Shown here piece after piece: positions 24,572 through 33,007 of a DNA stretch of 64,000 nucleotides (positions are counted from its first letter, which is position 1; each line of letters begins with the position of its first letter). Both the position numbers and the translations under genes were made by a program. The stretch lies in contig DASVRP010000004.1 of the NCBI GenBank assembly GCA_036388555.1, positions 1-64,000 of the forward strand, read 5' to 3'. The notes under the pieces are model-generated. The model did no database searches and had not been told where the DNA came from. It saw nothing but the letters and a program-made list of their open reading frames with translations. Origin of the DNA: UBA4665 sp036388555 (GTDB lineage: Bacteria > Patescibacteriota > Saccharimonadia > Saccharimonadales > UBA4665).

Positions 24572-24595
24572 TGTCTTTGTGCGTCGCACAGAGAC

Positions 24596-24624
24596 TTGCA
24601 ATAAGTTGCAAGAAATTATACAAT
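24596..24624 (+). promoter_or_regulatory. Promoter of the secreted gene pair
   Basis: TTGCAA (24596-24601), 17-nt spacer, TACAAT (24619-24624), giving a leader of about 12 nt before ATG 24644. The motif GTTGCAA also recurs inside the spacer. Confidence 0.65.
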
Positions 24625-24643
24625 AGTTCATAAATTGTTTTAT

Positions 24644-25318
24644 ATGAAAGTTATGAGTATGAGAAATCCCGATAGATCAAGAAGTACTACGATCATTTCG
24701 GCAGGCTTAGCAGCAGTTGTGACGTATGTAGCGATGAATAGTGGCATCAGCTATGCGGAGCGTCATCAATCTGCAGCCGAGCAGGCAGAGCGTGTGCAGC
24801 CGCTCATGCAGGTCATGGCCGCCGCGGCGATCGCAGATTACCATAAGGATCGACAGGATTGGGAACGTATAGACGCGCCCAATGGCGATACCACCATGAT
24901 TAGCCATGTCTCCAAAAACGATGAAGGCGGTGAAAGTGTCGTCTTCTTCAAGATGAAGAAAGCACCTGATGCCGAGCTAGACCCTAAGTCTGCGACTGAT
25001 ATGCGCTTCGCTGAAAACCCTACAGGAGCCGAAAATGATGAGGGATATTGGCTTCAGATCGGGAATGACGTATTCCTCGACGGCTCTGATACATGGGTCG
25101 CTCACGCAGAATTCGGCCAAAAAGGTTCCACGGACGAACACACATCCGCATGGTACAGCAATAATCCGGACTTCCGGACTTTATCGCCACGTCAATTCGG
25201 CGCATTTGCAGAACAGGCCAGGCAAGAACTGAATGATTCGATGCAGACCGGTAACGATCTTCATCCTGAATATGTCGAACCGACATTCGCTTTGCAATTA
25301 GGCAAAATAGGACTCTGA
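24644..25318 (+). CDS. Membrane-anchored secreted protein, first of a related pair
   Basis: 224 residues from ATG 24644 (a TTG at 24635 is also in frame). One N-terminal hydrophobic helix (~17-33) with a basic lead, then a soluble outer domain beginning with AAAAIADYHKDRQDWERI. The later part is acidic. The same AIAD...W(K/E)xI entry is found in the following gene, which starts 3 bp after this stop, so they are a co-transcribed divergent pair. No known family. Confidence 0.6.
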   Translation: MKVMSMRNPDRSRSTTIISAGLAAVVTYVAMNSGISYAERHQSAAEQAERVQPLMQVMAAAAIADYHKDRQDWERIDAPNGDTTMISHVSKNDEGGESVVFFKMKKAPDAELDPKSATDMRFAENPTGAENDEGYWLQIGNDVFLDGSDTWVAHAEFGQKGSTDEHTSAWYSNNPDFRTLSPRQFGAFAEQARQELNDSMQTGNDLHPEYVEPTFALQLGKIGL

Positions 25319-25321
25319 CGA

Positions 25322-25984
25322 ATGCGTAGACAACCGGAAAACAGGAGCAGGCTCGATACCCAGATCGTTGCTGCCAGTGTTGCGACAGTTATCGTGGCAG
25401 CAGTTATCGCTGGCACGTCACGTGAAGCACCTGAATCTGCAGACCAGCTTGAGCGAACGGTATCTCAAGCTGAAGTACGAAGTAATAATCTCCGTCAACT
25501 TGGACTGGATCTTGCGACTGTCGCGATCGCAGATGTGAAGGATGCCCGTAAGGGGTCTTGGAAGCAGATTCCAGTGTCGGCGGCTGAAGTCGTCGAATCC
25601 AGGCATGATTATACGAACAAACGCGGTATCAAGACAAGTATCGGATTTATCGTTTCGGATACCAGCTCAAGCGTCGGTAAGGGGGCTGCCGAGCTTATAC
25701 CTGAAGATGTCGTATCGATCGGTGTCTATACGATGCCACAAGACGACAAAGCACCGATATATGGTATCAATGTCCGATTGGACGACGAGAAAGACGCCTG
25801 GACGGGAAATGTCGACTGCGGGACGGCACGCAAAGGTGGTGGTATGGGACTGGATTGGGATCCAACAGTTGATGGGCCAGTGTCTGATGCTGAGCTGCTG
25901 GCTGTCAGGGCACAGGCATTGGGCGTAGAATCTGATATCTTAGACTACGCCGTGGATTCCGTAGAGGAACCAGCCGTCTGCTAG
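25322..25984 (+). CDS. Membrane-anchored secreted protein, second of a related pair
   Basis: 220 residues: hydrophobic helix (~15-31) and an outer domain whose start (VAIADVKDARKGSWKQI) parallels the upstream gene. Two cysteines near the C-terminus could form a disulfide. Starts 3 bp after the neighbour. Overlaps the convergent glycosidase gene by 4 bp. Function unknown. Confidence 0.6.
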   Translation: MRRQPENRSRLDTQIVAASVATVIVAAVIAGTSREAPESADQLERTVSQAEVRSNNLRQLGLDLATVAIADVKDARKGSWKQIPVSAAEVVESRHDYTNKRGIKTSIGFIVSDTSSSVGKGAAELIPEDVVSIGVYTMPQDDKAPIYGINVRLDDEKDAWTGNVDCGTARKGGGMGLDWDPTVDGPVSDAELLAVRAQALGVESDILDYAVDSVEEPAVC

Positions 25985-27372
25985 TCTTGTTTCAGCAGGT
26001 CAATGGCCAGCGCCGCTGTCCAGCTGAAGTTATCGGTGCCGAGAGCTTCGCCGGTGATCGGGTCGAAGTATTCGGCAAAGCCGGCCTTCTCGACCATTTC
26101 GAGTGAAATGTCCTTGAGGGCGTCGGCATGTTCGTCGAACCCGTAGCGCCTGAGGCCGTCGATGACCAGCCAGTTTATATTCAACCAGACAGGTCCTTGC
26201 CAGTAACGCATCGGCTGGAACCACTGCGATCCGACAGCGGTAGACGGCAACGGGAAGGCCGGTCCGTATTGCTGGTCGTTCTCGATGAGCCGCACCAGCT
26301 TGTCGGCCTGTCCTTGGCTGATGCTGCCGGCGTATAGCGGAAGCAGGGTGGCGACGCTCGTTTCTTTGAGAAGGTTGTGTGTGACGAAATCACGTGAATA
26401 ATACTGGCCGGATGCTTCGTCCCAGAGGTGTTCGAAGGCGGTCTCGGTCAGTCTGATGCGTTCGTCGAGCCCTTCGGGAAGCTTGCGGTTCAGGAAGGCG
26501 GCGATGTCCCGCAGATGCTGGTTGGCGCGGATGAAGATGGCATTGAAGGCGACATCTTCGATCAGGAATAAAGAGTGGTCGAGAATCTTGGCCGAATCAT
26601 AAGCCTTTCGGCGCAGACGGCGCTGGGTGTCGAAGAGTGCTAGGATCTCAACCGTTACGAAACGTTCGTCGAGCGGCACTGTCTGGGCATCACGCCGGAA
26701 CTTGCCGATTAGTCCGATCAGCTTCAGCTTCTCGAGTGTACGGATCCACAGCGGCAACTGGTGTTCATGCAGATAGGCCATCCACGGCGGCGTGTTATCC
26801 ATGCCGACTTCCCAGGGGTGGATCTGCAGGACGAGGCCTTCCTTGTGAGGATCGCGCTCGTTGTATAGCCATTCGTGGTAGGCGATCAGGGCCGGCCAGA
26901 CGGTCTTGTACCAGGCACGGCGCTCGGAAGCGTTGAGTTTTGCACCGACGCGGACGACGGCTTCGGCAAGCATCGGTGGCTGGGTGATACCGCTGGTAGA
27001 GACATGGTCCGGCGACTGCGGGCTTATCCAGCTGCGCCAGGCGTTGCGGTCTGCCGCGTAGCGGTGGTCATCATTGAATACGATATTCGGGATCATGCCG
27101 TTCGACCACTGGCCACGCAGCAGGCTCAGCAGTTCGGTCTGGGCCCGGACGGGGTCAAGGTGGCGCTGGCCGATGGCGATGAAACAGCTGTCCCAGAGCC
27201 ACTGGTGCGGGTACAGCTTTGCGCCGGGCACGGTGTAGAGTCCGCCACGGTCGTTGGCAGCAAGGACGGAGGCCGCGGCTCCATCCATTGTTGGAGGGGC
27301 CAGGTCGCTACCATCGAGCGCTGTTACGCCGCCTTGGCCTTGGTCGGCTGGGCCGTGGTCAGTATCTTGCAT
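25981..27372 (-). CDS. MGH1/GH63-type glycoside hydrolase
   Basis: 463 residues of (alpha/alpha)6-barrel type. Signatures include KLYPHQWLWDSCF near residue 53 (with the catalytic-site Asp of this clan), MIPNIVF, HPWEVGMDNTP and the C-terminal FSWTAALAIDLL. Such enzymes hydrolyse small alpha-linked glucosides or mannosyl-glycerate/glucosylglycerate. There is no signal peptide, so it works in the cytoplasm, probably on a stored or imported compatible solute. A TATACT box lies 9 nt upstream of the start. The substrate is uncertain. Confidence 0.82.
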   Translation of the reverse strand: MQDTDHGPADQGQGGVTALDGSDLAPPTMDGAAASVLAANDRGGLYTVPGAKLYPHQWLWDSCFIAIGQRHLDPVRAQTELLSLLRGQWSNGMIPNIVFNDDHRYAADRNAWRSWISPQSPDHVSTSGITQPPMLAEAVVRVGAKLNASERRAWYKTVWPALIAYHEWLYNERDPHKEGLVLQIHPWEVGMDNTPPWMAYLHEHQLPLWIRTLEKLKLIGLIGKFRRDAQTVPLDERFVTVEILALFDTQRRLRRKAYDSAKILDHSLFLIEDVAFNAIFIRANQHLRDIAAFLNRKLPEGLDERIRLTETAFEHLWDEASGQYYSRDFVTHNLLKETSVATLLPLYAGSISQGQADKLVRLIENDQQYGPAFPLPSTAVGSQWFQPMRYWQGPVWLNINWLVIDGLRRYGFDEHADALKDISLEMVEKAGFAEYFDPITGEALGTDNFSWTAALAIDLLKQD

Positions 27373-27441
27373 ATGGCTATAAGTATAGCGTATTTATCTA
27401 CCGGACGATGCAACCGATGAAAGGAGTATCATAAGGATATC

Positions 27442-27684
27442 ATGACAGAACAGTTCGATCCGGCATACGGACCGCCCTTGTCCGAAGAAGCACAGGACAT
27501 GTTATCACCGCCACCAGCCGCTGAAGACATCTTAATGGCAGTATTACCGCATCCCGGTTACCAGAAAGGCGCAGCCGACTTTATCGCAGATTTCAGCCTT
27601 GATGCGGACGTACCGATCGAGGATGAGTCTGAGCATGAGGGGTTCATCCGCAGAATAATCAACCGTCGCAACAAAAAGTATTGA
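27442..27684 (+). CDS. Small acidic protein of unknown function
   Basis: 80 residues, preceded by AAGGAGTATCATAAGGATATC with Shine-Dalgarno-like sequence. Pro-rich start, acidic middle (DADVPIEDESEHEG) and a basic tail RRIINRRNKKY. No hydrophobic helix. Likely a genuine short gene because of the ribosome site and codon use; no family known. Confidence 0.5.
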   Translation: MTEQFDPAYGPPLSEEAQDMLSPPPAAEDILMAVLPHPGYQKGAADFIADFSLDADVPIEDESEHEGFIRRIINRRNKKY

Positions 27685-27695
27685 GGCGGTGCTAG

Positions 27696-28193
27696 TCAAC
27701 GGTAATTGGTAAAGCTGACGGGGAAATCGAAGTCCTGGGCCCTTAGCAGCTGCATGACATTCTGCAGGTCGTCCTTGCTGTTGCTGGTGACGCGGACGAC
27801 GTCGCCCTGGATCTGGGGTTTGACCTTCGGGTAATTGTCGCGGATGAGGGCGGTCAGCTTCTTGGCCTTTTCCTGGTCGAGACCTTTCTTGAAGGGAACT
27901 TCCTTGGTGGCTTTGAGGTTACTCTCGACGGCATCCTTGGCGGTATCGAGCACTTTCTGGCTCTGGCCGCGGGTGGCAAGTTTCTTGCGGACGATCTCCA
28001 GGATGGCGTCGATCTGCCATTCACCGGCGCCGGTGATCTTGAAGCCGGTCTTGTCGCTGTTGAGCCACTCTATGGCGGCGGGGGTGCCCTTGAAGTCATA
28101 GCGGCTGGTGATTTCGCGTTCGGTCTGGTCGAGGACGTTGTTCATCTCGGCTTTATCGTATTCGGAGACAGCATCGAAGGAAAATGTAGGCAT
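27696..28193 (-). CDS. YajQ-family nucleotide-binding protein
   Basis: 165 residues from ATG 28193. Begins MPTFSFDAVSE and continues with EITSRYDFKGT, the YajQ/DUF520 signature; some members bind cyclic di-GMP or nucleic acid. Full family length. TACACT (28205-28200 on this strand) ends 6 nt before the ATG, a leaderless arrangement; longer frames upstream are therefore not used. Confidence 0.93.
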   Translation of the reverse strand: MPTFSFDAVSEYDKAEMNNVLDQTEREITSRYDFKGTPAAIEWLNSDKTGFKITGAGEWQIDAILEIVRKKLATRGQSQKVLDTAKDAVESNLKATKEVPFKKGLDQEKAKKLTALIRDNYPKVKPQIQGDVVRVTSNSKDDLQNVMQLLRAQDFDFPVSFTNYR

Positions 28194-28283
28194 GAATATA
28201 GTGTAGCCCCCTGGTGTGCAGCGTTGCAAACATAAGCATCATGGAATATGCTTTGGATAGATTAATATATCGAAAGGCAGTCA

Positions 28284-29021
28284 ATGAAACACATAAGATT
28301 CAATATCGGCCTAGCGACGGCGTCGCTCCTGGCGGTCAGCGTACTGGCGGTCGGACCGGCTTTCGCCCAAGAGGGGCGCGGCGGACCCCGCGAAGACAAG
28401 GCAGCTACTACAACGGCGGTCGTGTCAGATGATGCTGCTACGACATCAACGACAGAGGATTCCGAAAAGCCGGCGGAACCGACGACCGGCCGGGTCGAAG
28501 AACTTCGCAAGCGGGCTGATACACAGCTTCGGGAAGATAGGCAGCTTAAGAAGACTGCGACCCGTACTGAGAACCGTCAGAAGGCCTGTGAGGCCCGCGC
28601 CGCAAACCTCAACAAGCGTGTCGACAACTTCAGTGCCCAAGCCAAGCGCCATCAGACCAGGCTTGATGGTACCTATGACAAACTCAAGGCCTATCAGGCA
28701 GATAAGAAGCTGACCGTCGCTACCTATGACGCACTCGTCGCCAAGGCTGATTCAAAGAAAGCCGCTGCGGACGCCGCCGTGACTGCGCTCACTGATGTCA
28801 GCACTGATATCGATTGTACTGCTGCTGACCCTGCCGCCGCTGTCGCCACGGTCAAGAGCGCCGTCAAGAATGCGCGCACCGCTCTGAAAGAGTACCGGAC
28901 ATCGATCAAGGATATCTTGGTCGCCCTGATGACCGCCAAGTCTGACAGTGCCGGCGACGACTCCAGCGGTACGTCGGAAGAATCAACCAAGCCGGCTGAC
29001 GGCACAGAAGGAGCTAACTGA
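28284..29021 (+). CDS. Secreted coiled-coil protein
   Basis: 245 residues with a clear signal peptide (basic start, hydrophobic core, cleavage expected after AFA near residue 28). The mature part is Thr/Ala-rich, then about 110 residues of Lys/Ala/Arg coiled coil (~70-190) and an acidic Ser/Gly tail. One Cys pair. Stop overlaps the next start (TGATG), so it is made with the pilin-like protein. Probably a surface or periplasmic fibre-like component. Confidence 0.65.
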   Translation: MKHIRFNIGLATASLLAVSVLAVGPAFAQEGRGGPREDKAATTTAVVSDDAATTSTTEDSEKPAEPTTGRVEELRKRADTQLREDRQLKKTATRTENRQKACEARAANLNKRVDNFSAQAKRHQTRLDGTYDKLKAYQADKKLTVATYDALVAKADSKKAAADAAVTALTDVSTDIDCTAADPAAAVATVKSAVKNARTALKEYRTSIKDILVALMTAKSDSAGDDSSGTSEESTKPADGTEGAN

Positions 29022-29299
29022 TGCGTACTACACAGAACCAAGCCGGATTCGGAGCGGTCGCACTTATCGCGGTCGTGCTTGTGCTGGGCGCGATCGGCGG
29101 TATCGGCTACACGGTCATGAACCGGCAGGCTGCTGACACTGATACGGCTGTCACCAGCCAATCATCCGGCGAACCTGCTTCTATCAGATCGGAGGCCGAC
29201 CTACGGAAGACCGACCAATCTCTCGACCAGGCCAGCGCGGAACTTGACAGCAACCTCGATGACACGAAGTTGGACGCCGATCTCAACACGATGCTGTAA
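29021..29299 (+). CDS. Type IV pilin-like small secreted protein
   Basis: 92 residues. The start MRTTQNQAGFGAVALI has the shape of a type IV prepilin leader: a short polar segment, G followed by F, and then a continuous hydrophobic helix (~10-32). The Glu5 of classical pilins is absent (Val/Ala at that place), so pseudopilin-like is safer. The rest is an acidic Asp/Ser helix. Overlaps the coiled-coil gene by 1 bp. Confidence 0.6.
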   Translation: MRTTQNQAGFGAVALIAVVLVLGAIGGIGYTVMNRQAADTDTAVTSQSSGEPASIRSEADLRKTDQSLDQASAELDSNLDDTKLDADLNTML

Positions 29300-29348
29300 A
29301 TATAGATACACTCCTCATGATACATACGGCTTATTGCCGAACACCCCG

Positions 29349-31559
29349 ATGCACGACATGATAAAAAAATTGTTACACAAACATATTCTACTACGGATAC
29401 TGCCTATCGGAGTGGCCCTCATCGGTGTAACCGCAGCCCTCTTTATCATGATCCGATCCGGTGAAGAGCCGGCGTCGGCCGCCGCGTTGGTGCCAGCAGG
29501 CTTTTCGATCCAGGATATGCCGAGCGGACAAGCGTCACTCCTGACTGACTTTGTCTTCAATGCGGACGGCAGCTACTTCACGACCAGCAAAAGCGGCCGG
29601 GTTGCCTGGGTGTCGGCTACTGGCACGGCGCGGACCCTCGCCACGCTGCCGACCTATTCCACGGGCGATCTGGGACTCAGCGGCATCGCGACAGCACATG
29701 ATTACGCGACATCAAAAACGATATATACCGCGCGCAGTCTGACTGTCAATAGCCAGAACCGGGCACGCCTGAGCGCCTGGACGGTAGCTGGATCGCCGGA
29801 ACCGGCGTCTTTGGCGTCCGAACGCATCATCCTGGAATTCCCGATCAATTCTATATTTCATGGGATGACCAGTATTGTTCCGGCGGCAGATGGGACGCTA
29901 TGGGTAACGATGGGTGACAGCGGCGAGTATACGATAGTTGATCCGAACGCCCTGAGAGCCTTGGACAATACCCAGCCGTATGGCAAGCTTTTCCATATCC
30001 TGCCCGACGGTACAGGCGTGGCGTCCAATCCGTTTTACGATGCCGCTGCTCCGGCGTCATGGAAAAGTCGTATCTACGCCAACGGCTTCCGCAGCCCGTT
30101 CCGGATGAGCCTCGACCCCGCGAATGGAATGCCGATCGTTGCTGATGTCGGCTGGGAGACACCGGCGTACGAAGAGGTCAATCTGGTCAAAGCCGGTGCC
30201 AGTTACGGCTGGCCGTGCTGGGAGGGTGTCATCCAGCCTCGTGGCTACAAGGACTTGGCTGCCTGCAGCGGCGTGACGAATACTGAACCGCTGGCCATCT
30301 ATCCGCACGGCCCGATGGGAACCAGCATCACCGGCGGGATAGTCTATACTGGTAGTACGTATCCAGCCGAATACCGTGGCTCATATTTCTTCGGTGATTA
30401 CACATCCAAGCGGATATACACCCTGCTCTATAACGCCAGCGGCACACTTGTCCGGCCGCCAGAGGCTAACGGCTTCGGCAGTGATATCGGCGGCCCAGTG
30501 AAATTCGCGGCTGCCGCCAACGGAGACATCGTCTATGCCGATATACTTTCCAGCACGCTGAAACGGTTGGTCTATGCCCAGACGAATCAGGGAAACCGTG
30601 CGCCGACCGCTAAGGCGACGGTAACCACCAATCCTGGCAATCGTACAGTCACTTTTGATGGCAGCGGCTCGTCTGACCTCGATGGGGACGTCCTGACCTA
30701 CGCCTGGGATTTCGGAGACGGCACGACCGGTAGCGGTGTAACGGCTACGCACAAATACCCGGCGCCCGGTACCAAGCCCGTTACCGCCCGCCTGACGGTG
30801 ACCGATCCGAAAGGCGCCAAGGGCCTCCAGGATATCATCGTCACGCCCGCTAACGGTTCAATTAATCTGCAGCTCAAAACACCGCCCGCCGGAACAAAAT
30901 TCAAAGTCGGCGACACCATCAACGTCAGTGCGACCGCCAGTGACCCGGAAGACGGCGTGGTCACAGTCAACTGGCAGGTGGTGCTGGTCCATTGCAGTGC
31001 TGGATTTTGTCATGACCACCCCGGCGAATCATCCACCGGCCCGAACTTTGCGCGGCTGTTTTCCGACCATGGAGATGAGACGCGGCAGGAAATAACCGCC
31101 AGCGCCACGGACAGCAGCGGCATGACCGTGCGCAAAACCTATGTTGCCTACCCGCAGCAGCGCGTCTTGACTATTACCAGTAACGTTCCGAGCGCGGTCA
31201 CCATCAATGGCATCGCCAAAAACACCGCGACTGTCACGGCCGGCGCACGCATTTCATTGGTGGCACCAGCGTTCGCTGTCGACGGCAAAGCAGTTTTCGA
31301 GCGCTGGTCTGATGGCGCGACTCGCGAGCGCACCTACACTATGCCTGATGCCGATACGACGTTGGGAGTGACCTACGCCACCCCGGTCGCTCCTATCAAT
31401 AAACCCGGTGATATAAACGGCGATTCCCGCGTCAATTCCCTCGACCTCTCCGTCGTGATTGCCAAAGACGGCCAGAATTACGCCCCGGCCGATTTTAACA
31501 AAGACGGAACCGTCGGAGCGGCCGACATGGCCATATTGTTGAGCGCGTGGACGTGGTAA
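29349..31559 (+). CDS. Surface protein: sugar-dehydrogenase-like beta-propeller, PKD domain and dockerin-like repeats
   Basis: 736 residues from ATG 29349 (29358 is an alternative). Transmembrane anchor (~12-31); a glucose/sorbosone dehydrogenase-type propeller (~45-420) with LWVTMGDSG, YANGFRSPFRMSLDP, YGWPCWEG and YFFGDYTSKRIYTL; a PKD domain (~425-510, SSDLDGDVLTYAWDFGDGT); a second Ig-like region (~515-600); a repeat with FERWSDGATRERTYTM; and two calcium-loop dockerin-like repeats (DINGDSRVNSLDL, DFNKDGTVGAADM) at the end. The propeller may oxidise or bind sugars, the tail may dock to a partner. PQQ dependence is typical for the fold but unproven here. Confidence 0.88.
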   Translation: MHDMIKKLLHKHILLRILPIGVALIGVTAALFIMIRSGEEPASAAALVPAGFSIQDMPSGQASLLTDFVFNADGSYFTTSKSGRVAWVSATGTARTLATLPTYSTGDLGLSGIATAHDYATSKTIYTARSLTVNSQNRARLSAWTVAGSPEPASLASERIILEFPINSIFHGMTSIVPAADGTLWVTMGDSGEYTIVDPNALRALDNTQPYGKLFHILPDGTGVASNPFYDAAAPASWKSRIYANGFRSPFRMSLDPANGMPIVADVGWETPAYEEVNLVKAGASYGWPCWEGVIQPRGYKDLAACSGVTNTEPLAIYPHGPMGTSITGGIVYTGSTYPAEYRGSYFFGDYTSKRIYTLLYNASGTLVRPPEANGFGSDIGGPVKFAAAANGDIVYADILSSTLKRLVYAQTNQGNRAPTAKATVTTNPGNRTVTFDGSGSSDLDGDVLTYAWDFGDGTTGSGVTATHKYPAPGTKPVTARLTVTDPKGAKGLQDIIVTPANGSINLQLKTPPAGTKFKVGDTINVSATASDPEDGVVTVNWQVVLVHCSAGFCHDHPGESSTGPNFARLFSDHGDETRQEITASATDSSGMTVRKTYVAYPQQRVLTITSNVPSAVTINGIAKNTATVTAGARISLVAPAFAVDGKAVFERWSDGATRERTYTMPDADTTLGVTYATPVAPINKPGDINGDSRVNSLDLSVVIAKDGQNYAPADFNKDGTVGAADMAILLSAWTW

Positions 31560-31628
31560 GCCCGCCGACTGAGTTCAAAATGAAACTGTAGTGATGACCC
31601 AGTTGGCTGGTATACTGGTAGGTAATCC

Positions 31629-32684
31629 ATGACCTACCAAGATACCCGCATTTCCGACACTGCCGAACTTCTGACGAAGCGTTTCCAAGAACTGACCGTC
31701 AAAGAGGATATATTGAAGGCGCCCGAGCTCAAGGCGCTGTACGCTGAGATTCCGCTCTTGCCTGCCCAGCAGCGCGGTCCGTACGGCCGTGAACTGAACC
31801 AGCTCAAGCAGGAGCTTGTCGGACTGGTGGATGGGCACAAGGAACAGGCTGAAGCCCTGCCACCGATCGATGTGACAGCTCCCTTCGATACCAATGTCCC
31901 TATGGATCGCCGTCCGTTCCTGCTGGGCGGAGAGGTCGGATCACGACATCCGTTGATGGTCGAGCGCGACCGCATCCTGGATATCTTCTATCGGATGGGT
32001 TTCACGGCATCAGAGTCACGCGAGCTGGACGACGACTACCATATGTTCGGGGCCCTGAACTTCCCGGAGGGCCACCCGGCACGGGACGATTATGACACCT
32101 TCATGACCGAGCAGACCGACAAGGACGGTAAGCGGTTCGTCGCACCGGCACACACCAGCACCATGCAGAACCGTATCCTGCGCCAGTATGCCGCTGGACT
32201 TGAAAAGGGTGAGCCGATCGCGGTAGTTATCCCCGACCGGGTATATCGCAACGAGGACCTTGACGCCCGCCATGAACATACCTTCTATCAGGTAGAGGGC
32301 ATTTACGTCGGCCGCGGCGTCCATGCCGGCAACCTCATCGCGACACTTAAGACATGGCTGCACAGCTACTATGGCCGCGAGATTGACATCAAGACACAGC
32401 CGTTCTATTTTCCATTCACCGAGCCGAGCTTTGAATTCGCCGCCAGTTGTATATTCTGCGATGGCAAGGGCTGCAGCATCTGCTCGCAGTCTGGCTGGAT
32501 CGAGCTGGGCGGCTGCGGTATGATCCACCCCAACGTCCTCCGCGAAGCCGGTATCGACAGCGATACGTACACAGGATTCGCCTGGGGCTTCGGCATCGAA
32601 CGCATCGTCATGCTGAAGCACAACATCGAGGACGTCCGGCACTTTGAATCAGGTAAATTAGAATTTTTGAGGCAATTTTCATGA
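31629..32684 (+). CDS. pheS: Phenylalanine-tRNA ligase alpha subunit
   Basis: 351 residues. Class II synthetase core with motif 2 (around EDLDARHEHTFYQVEG), FTEPSFEF and the motif 3 region GFAWGFGIERIVML. A CxxC-x4-CxxC cluster (CIFCDGKGCSIC, ~275) probably binds zinc and is seen in a subset of PheS proteins. TATACT at 31611-31616 ends 12 nt before the ATG. The stop overlaps the next start (ATGA). Works as an alpha2beta2 enzyme with PheT. Confidence 0.95.
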   Translation: MTYQDTRISDTAELLTKRFQELTVKEDILKAPELKALYAEIPLLPAQQRGPYGRELNQLKQELVGLVDGHKEQAEALPPIDVTAPFDTNVPMDRRPFLLGGEVGSRHPLMVERDRILDIFYRMGFTASESRELDDDYHMFGALNFPEGHPARDDYDTFMTEQTDKDGKRFVAPAHTSTMQNRILRQYAAGLEKGEPIAVVIPDRVYRNEDLDARHEHTFYQVEGIYVGRGVHAGNLIATLKTWLHSYYGREIDIKTQPFYFPFTEPSFEFAASCIFCDGKGCSICSQSGWIELGGCGMIHPNVLREAGIDSDTYTGFAWGFGIERIVMLKHNIEDVRHFESGKLEFLRQFS

Positions 32685-33007
32685 AGACACTCGCAGAACT
32701 GATGGAAGACGCGGAAAAGATCCGCAGCAAATATGAAGAATATAATGCCTTGACTGGCAACGAAGCCTGGCGCATCCGCGACTATGCGATGGGATTCGGC
32801 GGTGACTTCGGTGATCTCCAGAAATTGATAATGGCCAAAGAGAATCTGCGCAAAGCCGACGATGTCGACGCCAGGCTCGGCCACGAACTGGCTGACTGTC
32901 TCTGGTCGATCCTGGTCATTGCGAATTACTATGGCATCGATCTGGACAAGGAATTCAGTAAGACGATGGACACCATCACGAAACGGATCGAAGACAAGAC
33001 GGCATGA
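32681..33007 (+). CDS. MazG-like nucleotide pyrophosphohydrolase inside the pheST operon
   Basis: 108 residues, all-helical, with GHELADCLWSILVIA (~66-80), the E-x-x-D metal motif of MazG-type NTP pyrophosphatases, and KANENLRKAD-like Lys preceding it. Overlaps pheS and pheT by ATGA at both ends, so translation is coupled with both. These enzymes clear aberrant or excess nucleotides and some lower alarmone levels. Placement between the two synthetase subunits is unusual. Confidence 0.8.
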   Translation: MKTLAELMEDAEKIRSKYEEYNALTGNEAWRIRDYAMGFGGDFGDLQKLIMAKENLRKADDVDARLGHELADCLWSILVIANYYGIDLDKEFSKTMDTITKRIEDKTA

